NCBI GenBank assembly: GCA_964493785.1
Contig: CAZBPM010000015.1
Coordinates: forward strand, 53,810-117,809
Direction: 5' to 3'
DNA: 64,000 nt
Source: Hyphomicrobium_A sp964493785
Lineage (GTDB): Bacteria; Pseudomonadota; Alphaproteobacteria; Rhizobiales; Hyphomicrobiaceae
Shown here: piece by piece, positions 57,846 through 64,000 of the stretch
Layout: each line of letters begins with the position of its first letter
Numbering within the stretch: position 1 is the first letter of the stretch
Notes under the pieces: model-generated
Told to the model about the DNA's origin: nothing
Databases searched by the model: none
The model's input: only the letters and a program-made list of their open reading frames with translations
Position numbers and translations under genes: made by a program

Positions 57846-58403
57846 ATGGCCGCGCTGACGATGCACTGGTCGGGCGACGGCATCCCCAGGCTGAGCATTG
57901 CCATGGAACGGCTGTCGGGCAACCAGAAGAACACCGCGCTGCGCCGGGCGCTCAACCATACCGGCGACAAGGTGCACACCATCGTGCTGCGCACGCTGTC
58001 CAAGCAGATCGGTGCGCCGCAGAACGTGATCCGGCGCTATGGCAAGATCAGCAAGCAGCGGGCTGCCGGCACAGGCCTCACGTACACCATACGGGCCAAT
58101 GGTGGACCGATACCGTTGAAACATTTTCGGGCGTATCAGACCGCTAAGGGCGTGTCGGCCGCGCCTTGGAACAATCGCAAACTCTATCGCTCGGCGTTCA
58201 TCATCGGCGGCGGCGGCAACGGCCACGCTTTCTGGCGCGTTGGCAGCGCGCGCCTGCCGATCAAGGGCATCACCGGCCCGAACGTGCCGAAGGAAATGGT
58301 GAAGGATGCGAGCGCTGCCGCGTTCCATTCCGTCACGTCTGCCGAACTGCCGCGGCGTGTGGCGCACGAGATCAAAGTCATCACGAACGGCGTCGTGTCC
58401 TAA
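57846..58403 (+). CDS. Minor tail protein Z-like
   Basis: 185 residues. ALRRALNHTGDKVHTIVLRTLSKQIGAPQNVIRRYG, GPIPLKHFRAYQTAKGVSAAPW and GPNVPKEMVKDASA are the conserved blocks of prophage minor tail protein Z (gpZ/tail-completion group). In lambda-like genomes this gene lies after the head genes; here it precedes terminase, an unusual order. Confidence 0.82.
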   Translation: MAALTMHWSGDGIPRLSIAMERLSGNQKNTALRRALNHTGDKVHTIVLRTLSKQIGAPQNVIRRYGKISKQRAAGTGLTYTIRANGGPIPLKHFRAYQTAKGVSAAPWNNRKLYRSAFIIGGGGNGHAFWRVGSARLPIKGITGPNVPKEMVKDASAAAFHSVTSAELPRRVAHEIKVITNGVVS

Positions 58404-58553
58404 CGAGGGGGGCAGCTCGCGGGTCCCTTCCAGGCCCCCGCCCCCACCTGCGGGGCGGCGGCCGCCCGGGGCTCGCCAATTTTTTGGGTTGAAAAATCTC
58501 CAATTCCGATTCCGAATTGCCCGTGTTTGCTGGGCTTTTGAGGGGTGCCTCGA

Positions 58554-59117
58554 ATGGCCGGCAAGGCGGTGAAGAAGAAGCCGGCGAAATCTTCGCAAAA
58601 AAAACGGCAACCCGCGGCGCCTGAAACGGTGCCGGCAGCGCAGTTAGCCGCGATTTTGGCTTCTCCGCCGTTCACCGATCGATGGCTGCGGGAGCTGGCC
58701 GACAAGGGCTATCTGGTGAAAAGTGGCCGCGCCGAATACGAGCTCGCCGCGTCGGTGCAGGGCTACATCCGGTTCATTCGCGAAACGGAAGTGGAGCGCC
58801 AAGTCGGGCAGCAGAACGCGCGCGCAGAGTTCGAAACGGAGCGAGCACGTAAGCTCAAGCTCGAAAACGACGAGAAAGAAAACATCTTAATCGAGACGCC
58901 GACGGCGATCGCCGCCATCGACTTCATCGTGGGAAGGCTGCGCACCGGGCTCGCCGGCGTGCCGGCCAGAGTTTCAGAGGACGTCGCCACGCGCCGGCGA
59001 GTAGAGAATGCCATCGACGACGTTCTCCTCGAAGTCAGCGACAACTTTGAAAAAGCTGCAACCCTTCTGGGTGAGGGGCGCGATCCTTTCGAAGCCGACG
59101 AAGCGGCAGCCGCCTGA
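58554..59117 (+). CDS. Terminase small subunit-like (Nu1-type)
   Basis: 187 residues from ATG 58554, eight bases after AGGGG (GTG 58545 is possible). A basic tail leads into LAAILASPPFTDRWLRELADKGYLVKSGRAEYELAASVQGYIRF, a winged-helix region of the DNA-packaging Nu1 type, followed by a long helix. Adjacent to the GpA-type large subunit, which supports the call. A GC stem and T6 lie just upstream (58453-58485). Confidence 0.78.
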   Translation: MAGKAVKKKPAKSSQKKRQPAAPETVPAAQLAAILASPPFTDRWLRELADKGYLVKSGRAEYELAASVQGYIRFIRETEVERQVGQQNARAEFETERARKLKLENDEKENILIETPTAIAAIDFIVGRLRTGLAGVPARVSEDVATRRRVENAIDDVLLEVSDNFEKAATLLGEGRDPFEADEAAAA

Positions 59118-61104
59118 CGAGTGGGCGAAAGACAACCGGATCTATCCGCCCTCGTCGGACCGACCAGGTCCACGTGATGTGCAGCTTACGCCGTACATCG
59201 TCGACTATGTTCGGGCCTTCGAAAACCACCTCTATGAGACGGTGGCGCTGGTCTGCGGATCGCAGATGGGAAAGTCGGAGGCGGATCTCGACGTCATCGG
59301 CCAGACGCTCGACCAACGGCCGGCGCCGATCATCTACGTCGCGCCGAGCGAGACGTTCCTGCGCGAGGAGATCGAGCCGCGGCTGACGGCGCTGATCGAG
59401 CAATCGTCGAGCCTCAAGGCAAAGGCCAGCGGCGGCAAGAAGTCGACAAAGTACAAGAAGATCGTCGCCGGCGTGGCGGTCCGGCTCTTGTGGGCGGGAT
59501 CTGCCTCGCAGCTGTCGGGCACAACTGCCAAGCTGGCGCTCGTCGACGAGCTGGACCGCATGGTCAGCAACGTGCAGGGCGACGGCGATCCGCTAACGCT
59601 GGTCGACGCTCGAGGCTTTGCGCACAAGGACAGAAAGCGCGGCGTCACGTCGACGCCGAAATGCGGTAATGCCGACATCATCAGGGACGAGGCTTCGGGC
59701 CTCGAATTCTGGAAGCGCATGCCGCCGGAGGACATCGAAAGCCCGATCTGGCGCGTCTGGCAGCGCGGTACCATGCACCATTTCGCTTGGCCCTGTCCTG
59801 AGTGCGCGACCTACTTTGTGCCGCGCTTCAAGCAGCTGCGCATCCCTGAGAACGCGACGTCGGCCGAAGCAAAGCGCCATGCGCACGTCGAATGCCCGCA
59901 CTGCGGCGGCGTGATAGAGGAACACCACAAGCCGGACCTCAACGCCCGCGGGCGCTATGTGGCGCCAGGTCAGGAAATCTCGCCCGACGGCACCGTCACC
60001 GGCGACCCGCCGGATACGTCGACCATCAGCTTCTGGGTGTCGGGGATCTGCTCGCCGTTCGTCACGATCGGCGAGCGCGCCGCGGCCTACATTGAGGCCA
60101 AGGAATCGGGCAGCCAGGAAAAGCTGCAGGCGGTAATAAATACCGGCTTCGGTGAGCTGTGGGCGCCTGGCGCCGGCGACGTCCCCGAGTGGACCGAGGT
60201 CGCTGCACTTCGCCGGCCATACAAAAAGCTCGAGATCCCGGTCGGCGTTCGGGTTCTGACGCTTGCGGCCGACGTTCAAAAGAGGCGCATCGTCTACACG
60301 ATCCGCGGATGGGGTGCTCGCGGCAGCTCATGGCTGATCGACTTCGGCGAGCTGCACGGCCACACGACCGAGGACGACGTCTGGAACGACTTCGCCGAGC
60401 TGCTGCACCGGCCGATCGAAGATCGCGCCATCCGCATGGCTTTCATCGACTCCGGTTTCCGCCCCGGCAAGCCGGAGAACGTGCCGGTCAATAAGGTCTA
60501 TGATTTCTGTCGGCGGTTCCCGCGCCTGGTCTACCCGACCAAGGGTCGCGCGACGCAGGACAAGCCGCTCATCCCGAGCAAGATCGAGGTCACCGCGCGC
60601 GGTTCGGCGCGAAAATACGGCCTCGACTTAATCTGGCTCGACACGGACCATTTCAAGAGCTGGGTTCACGAGCGCATCCGCTGGGAGCCTGATCAACCAG
60701 GCGCATGGCTACTGCCGCAGGACACCACCGACGACTACTGCAAGCAGATCGTCGCCGAGGCTCGCGTCAAGAAGCCGAACGGTCAACCTCAATGGGTCGC
60801 GCGCAGTCGCGAGAACCATTACCTCGACTGTGAAGCGATGCAGGCGGCCGTCGGGCACATGCTCAGCGTGCACCTGATGCGGCCGGACGACACCGAAAGC
60901 GCGTCACCGCCACCACCGCCGCCGGCTGAACCGGCGCCGGCGGCCGGCAACGTCGCGCAAGCTGCCCAACGTGCTCGAGCCGAGAAGCCACAAACGCCGT
61001 CGAAGCCGATCGTCGCGCCACGCGCACTCGCGTCGAAAGTCGACGCCGCAGCGGCGCGCAAGCAACGCATCCAGGATCTCGCGGTGCGGATGAGGACACG
61101 ATGA
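59008..61104 (+). CDS. Terminase large subunit, GpA family
   Basis: Up to 698 residues; TTG 59047 is an alternative start that shortens the 110-base overlap with the small subunit. Walker A GSQMGKS (about residue 85-91), Walker B LALVDELDRM, the zinc knuckles WPCPECATYF and VECPHCGG, and nuclease-domain acidic residues (LAADVQ, AFIDSGFR, ENHYLDCEAMQ) identify the lambda GpA packaging motor. A Pro-rich linker and basic C-terminus end it. Confidence 0.95.
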   Translation: MPSTTFSSKSATTLKKLQPFWVRGAILSKPTKRQPPDEWAKDNRIYPPSSDRPGPRDVQLTPYIVDYVRAFENHLYETVALVCGSQMGKSEADLDVIGQTLDQRPAPIIYVAPSETFLREEIEPRLTALIEQSSSLKAKASGGKKSTKYKKIVAGVAVRLLWAGSASQLSGTTAKLALVDELDRMVSNVQGDGDPLTLVDARGFAHKDRKRGVTSTPKCGNADIIRDEASGLEFWKRMPPEDIESPIWRVWQRGTMHHFAWPCPECATYFVPRFKQLRIPENATSAEAKRHAHVECPHCGGVIEEHHKPDLNARGRYVAPGQEISPDGTVTGDPPDTSTISFWVSGICSPFVTIGERAAAYIEAKESGSQEKLQAVINTGFGELWAPGAGDVPEWTEVAALRRPYKKLEIPVGVRVLTLAADVQKRRIVYTIRGWGARGSSWLIDFGELHGHTTEDDVWNDFAELLHRPIEDRAIRMAFIDSGFRPGKPENVPVNKVYDFCRRFPRLVYPTKGRATQDKPLIPSKIEVTARGSARKYGLDLIWLDTDHFKSWVHERIRWEPDQPGAWLLPQDTTDDYCKQIVAEARVKKPNGQPQWVARSRENHYLDCEAMQAAVGHMLSVHLMRPDDTESASPPPPPPAEPAPAAGNVAQAAQRARAEKPQTPSKPIVAPRALASKVDAAAARKQRIQDLAVRMRTR

Positions 61105-61373
61105 CCGAGCCAACCCCCTGCCTCCTGGTGCTGCGAAAGCTCAAGGAAGCGATCGACGCGCGCATGACCGGCACGGGCGTGCAGAGCGTTGGCCACAAGG
61201 GCCGAACGCTCGAGTACGCAAACATGAACGTCGGCGAGATGATGAAATATTACATGCAGCTCTGGCGCCAGTGCCCCGCGGCGCAGGCCGAGCTGCCGGA
61301 GATGCAGCCGCTTGACGGGCCGACCGGCACGCGCGGGCGGCCGGCTATCTTTGTTGGCAGCAGGCGGGTCTGA
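61101..61373 (+). CDS. gpW-like head-tail joining protein
   Basis: 90 residues. LVLRKLKEAIDARMTGTGVQSVGHKGRTLEYANMNVGEMMKYYMQL is helical with a beta hairpin, and the gene sits between GpA and the portal, the position of gpW in lambda-like genomes. Starts by ATGA overlap. Confidence 0.72.
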   Translation: MTEPTPCLLVLRKLKEAIDARMTGTGVQSVGHKGRTLEYANMNVGEMMKYYMQLWRQCPAAQAELPEMQPLDGPTGTRGRPAIFVGSRRV

Positions 61374-62983
61374 TGGCGAGAACGCGTAAGGTCAGAGCCG
61401 CTGCGCCGAGCGTCCAGAAGCCGCGCGCAAGCATGGGCGAAACGGCTTACACGGGCGCCAGCCGCCGCGACCAAAACATCGCCATGTGGCAGCCGGGGCT
61501 GCGGTCGGCCGACGCTGAAATCATGCGCGACGCTGCGATGGTTCGCGCCCGAGCGCGCGACCTCGAGCGCAACCACCCCTACGCCAAGCAGGCGGTTCGG
61601 ATCTCTCGGCTTGGCGTCGTGGGCAAACGGCTTCGCTATTCCTGCCGGCCCGATCATCGCTTTCTTGGCATCGACTTCGAGGAGGCGGTCCGCTGGGGGC
61701 AGGAATTCGAGCGCGTTTGGGAGAACTACGCGCACGGCCCGTCGTGCTTTATCGACGCCGGCCGGCGCATGAGCTTCACGCAGATGATGGGGCTTGCGCA
61801 CGACCGCGACTTTGTCGATGGCGAAAGCTTCACGACGGCAGAGTGGGCGCCGGCGCGCAAATGGCGCACGTGCTTCCAGGCCGTCGACGTCGATCGCCTG
61901 TCCAATCCGCACGGCGCACCGGAAACGACGTATTTGAAGGGCGGCGTCGCGCTGAACGATCTGTCGGAGCCAGTCGGTTATTGGGTGCGCGACAGCCATC
62001 CGGCTGACATCGGCTTTCAGGGCGCGCGCATGCTGAGCTGGTCGTTCGTGCGCCGCGAAACCGATTGGGGCCGCTCCGTCGCGCTGCACACGTTCGACGT
62101 TAGTCGGCCGGGGCAGACGCGCGGCATGTCCGAATTCGCCTCGGTCATCCGCGACATGAAGATGGGTCGCGAATACACCGAGACGGCGCTCGCCGCCGCC
62201 ATCCTGCAGGCGTCCTACGCCGCGGTGATGACTTCGCAGCAGAATTACAAGGACGCGCTCGAGATCATCGCGTCAGGCCCACCGGACTCGGCGCCCAGCA
62301 TCGCCGACGTCGCGCTCGAAAATCTCGAGGCGGCCGTCGCTTACCACGACGAGGCAAAGATCCGCTTCAACGGCGCCAAGGTGCCGATCCTGTGGCCAGG
62401 CGAGAAGCTAGAGTTGCTCACGCCAGGCCAGAGCGCCAACAGCCTCGCCGATTTCCAGAGCCACGCCACCAAGTCTTACGCGGCCGGTACCGGCACCGAT
62501 CCGATCTCGGTCAGCCAGGACTATTCCGATGTGAACTACTCGAGCGCCAAAATGGCCGTCGCATCGAACTGGCGGACCTACGAGGCTCGTCGCGAGCGCC
62601 TGGTCGGCGGACTCGCAATGCCGATGGTCGCGGCTTTCCTCGAGGAGGTCGTTTTCTCGGGGGCGATGGCACTGCCAAAAGGCGTGTCGGAGCTAGATTT
62701 CTACGATGCACGCGACGCGCTGATCAAAGGCAAGTTTATCACCGCCGGCGCGCCCATGCTCGACCCGGTCAAGGAGCGCCAGGCGCAGAAGCTTGGCGTC
62801 GAAATCGGCGTCGACACCCTACAGGACATCTGCGCCGAGGAAGGCAAGGATTACCTCGACGTGCTCGACCAGCTGCAGCGCGAAGCAATGGAGCGCGAGC
62901 AGCGCGGCCTGCCACCGCCGTCGCCGCTGATGCTTCCGCCAGCGCCGGCCGACGCCGGTGAGAAAGAGGGCGCCTCGCAATGA
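61373..62983 (+). CDS. Portal protein, lambda gpB family
   Basis: 536 residues. YTGASRRDQNIAMWQPGLRSADAEIMRDA, LERNHPYAKQAVRISRLGVVGKRLRYS, DRDFVDGESFTT and FVRRETDWGRS match lambda-type portals that form the dodecameric DNA channel at the head vertex. It overlaps the gpW-like gene by one base. Full length. Confidence 0.95.
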   Translation: MARTRKVRAAAPSVQKPRASMGETAYTGASRRDQNIAMWQPGLRSADAEIMRDAAMVRARARDLERNHPYAKQAVRISRLGVVGKRLRYSCRPDHRFLGIDFEEAVRWGQEFERVWENYAHGPSCFIDAGRRMSFTQMMGLAHDRDFVDGESFTTAEWAPARKWRTCFQAVDVDRLSNPHGAPETTYLKGGVALNDLSEPVGYWVRDSHPADIGFQGARMLSWSFVRRETDWGRSVALHTFDVSRPGQTRGMSEFASVIRDMKMGREYTETALAAAILQASYAAVMTSQQNYKDALEIIASGPPDSAPSIADVALENLEAAVAYHDEAKIRFNGAKVPILWPGEKLELLTPGQSANSLADFQSHATKSYAAGTGTDPISVSQDYSDVNYSSAKMAVASNWRTYEARRERLVGGLAMPMVAAFLEEVVFSGAMALPKGVSELDFYDARDALIKGKFITAGAPMLDPVKERQAQKLGVEIGVDTLQDICAEEGKDYLDVLDQLQREAMEREQRGLPPPSPLMLPPAPADAGEKEGASQ

Positions 62984-64000
62984 CCAAGGCAGAGATCAAA
63001 GCGCGCCAGCAGACGCTACGCGATGCCGGCTTTGACGTAGCGGTCGACGGCGTCGAGGGCGACTCCACGCGCAAGGCGTGGGAGAAGTACCAGAGCAGCC
63101 AGGCGCGCGTCGACCAGGCGAAGGCGGCCGCCGAGGGTGCAAAGGCGGCGGCTGAAGCCGAGCGCGCCAAGTCGGAAGCGGAGGCGATACGCGCCAAGGC
63201 CGAGCTCGCCCGCCAGGAAGCCGACGAAAAGAAGCGTAACGACGAGGCGGCCGAGCGGCAGCGTGAGTTCGATCGCAAGCTCAAAGGGGACGCCGAACAA
63301 GAGGCGCGCGAGGCCCGCGAGGGCTTGCGCAAAGCCGGGATCAACGCCGCCGCACTCGGCATCGGCCTCGCCGGCGGCCTGGCATATGCCAAAGTGATCG
63401 ACGCTCACCGATCGGCCGCCGTGACCGCCGCGGCTCCGAAGCTCGCCGGCTTGGCCAAGGATGCGCGGTCGGCTATCAGGCAATACGAGTCTGGAAAAAA
63501 TCTGCCTGCGGCCGCCAAGAAGCTACGCGGCATCGTCAACGCCGCCGACAAAGCAAAATTCACCGCCCGCGCCCCCATCGGCATCGGCCCCGCGGCCGTG
63601 CTGCTCGCCGAGGGGGCCATAACTCGCTACATCATCGCGCCCGGGTTCAAGGACGAGACGACGCGGGAGGCATTTCAAGCGGTCGGCACCACTTCGGCGA
63701 TCGCGGCGACCACCATCATCGGCAAGGGCACCGTCAACGTCGCGACGCCGGCCACGCCGGTTAACGGCAAGGACCTCGGCGCGATCGAGCAGGCGCGCAC
63801 GATCGCGGAAGCCGAGCGCAAGCACGTGGCAGCCAAAACGCCGGTGTCACGCGCAGCCAAGGCCGCCAGCAAGGTGAAGCCGGCGCTCAAGGTCGCCGGC
63901 GGCGGTGCGGTGCTCGCCATCGCGGGACCGGCTGTCGTCGCGTTGACGGCCTACGATGCCACCAAGAACTCTGCCATGGCAGCCGGCGAGGGTGATGGTG
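62980..64000 (+). CDS. Virion-associated type protein, partial (3' end outside the window)
   Basis: 340 residues seen, still open at the edge. The N-terminus (KARQQTLRDAGFDVAVDGVEGDSTRKAWEKYQ) is a peptidoglycan-binding-like domain. A long Ala/Glu/Lys/Arg coiled coil (residues 45-115) follows, then several glycine/alanine-rich hydrophobic helices (AALGIGLAGGLAYAKV, AIAATTIIGKG, AGGGAVLAIAGPAVVALTAY). Lambda-like phages have a capsid protease at this place. This layout suits an internal or injected protein that crosses the envelope; inference only. Confidence 0.7.
   Translation, partial: MTKAEIKARQQTLRDAGFDVAVDGVEGDSTRKAWEKYQSSQARVDQAKAAAEGAKAAAEAERAKSEAEAIRAKAELARQEADEKKRNDEAAERQREFDRKLKGDAEQEAREAREGLRKAGINAAALGIGLAGGLAYAKVIDAHRSAAVTAAAPKLAGLAKDARSAIRQYESGKNLPAAAKKLRGIVNAADKAKFTARAPIGIGPAAVLLAEGAITRYIIAPGFKDETTREAFQAVGTTSAIAATTIIGKGTVNVATPATPVNGKDLGAIEQARTIAEAERKHVAAKTPVSRAAKAASKVKPALKVAGGGAVLAIAGPAVVALTAYDATKNSAMAAGEGDG

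Larger units (their letters stand above)
29480..64000. mobile_element. Prophage (left 34.5 kb, right end outside the window)
   Basis: The block runs from the tRNA-Arg remnant through integrase, repressor, replication, DNA-modification, terminase and portal genes to the window edge. The head genes (GpA terminase, gpW-like, lambda-type portal) predict a lambda-like siphovirus packaging module. No capsid or tail tape-measure gene is reached. All key genes seen are full length, so it may be inducible. Confidence 0.93.

Noticed and set aside
58453..58485. Terminator before the small terminase gene
   Set aside because: A 6-bp GC stem and T6 are present but separated by more than ten bases, so the termination call is not safe; mentioned only in the gene entry.
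1..64000. CRISPR arrays, rRNA genes, classic riboswitches
   Set aside because: None seen on either strand by eye.

Overview
The window is high-GC DNA from an alphaproteobacterium, most likely of the order Hyphomicrobiales (Rhizobiales). This rests on the GC-rich codon use, many ATGA/GTGA gene overlaps, the OFA-type oxalate/formate transporter, the FabI/SulP/CNNM housekeeping complement and a GapR-like (DUF2312) protein. The species cannot be fixed from the sequence alone.

Region 1 (1-10,800) is a heavy-metal resistance island. It holds the 5' end of an OmpR-family response regulator on the minus strand, a cation diffusion facilitator, and a czcC-czcB-czcA RND efflux operon followed by a TPR protein. 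Three small exported proteins follow, some His-rich. Three places in the island carry the same 11-bp-period TTCAG direct repeat, which suggests a shared response-regulator regulon.

Region 2 (10,800-29,450) is host chromosome patched with mobile DNA. Two related DDE transposases flank a zinc-ribbon gene. An rbbA-type ABC ATPase/permease lacks its whole 5' half, and its partner yhhJ is intact. Then come a small cytochrome c, an enoyl-ACP reductase, an NYN/LOTUS protein, a SulP transporter with a small XRE regulator, a CNNM/CorC protein, an oxalate/formate-type MFS transporter, a phosphatase, a TetR regulator and two surface-polysaccharide genes.

Region 3 (29,480 to the right edge) is the left 34.5 kb of a prophage integrated at the 3' end of a tRNA-Arg(TCT) gene. 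From the attachment remnant it has integrase and excisionase, a leftward early operon, a CI-like repressor facing a Cro-like protein, and an initiator-like tRNA-Met gene. A long rightward operon follows with a VRR-NUC nuclease, a replication protein carrying five iterons inside its gene, N6-adenine and C5-cytosine methyltransferases, nucleotide and DNA metabolism genes, and many small proteins. A glycosyltransferase cassette is flanked by short direct repeats. Further right are a ribbon-helix-helix regulator, a tail protein, terminase small and large subunits, a gpW-like joining protein, the portal, and a last gene cut by the window edge.

The most striking feature is a leftward operon at 55,705-53,493. 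All three gaps between its four genes carry a type II hammerhead ribozyme (54777-54843, 55129-55194, 55331-55394), and it ends in a strong terminator. Read literally, the transcript would cut itself into four monocistronic mRNAs. It starts from a near-palindromic divergent promoter shared with the ribbon-helix-helix regulator.
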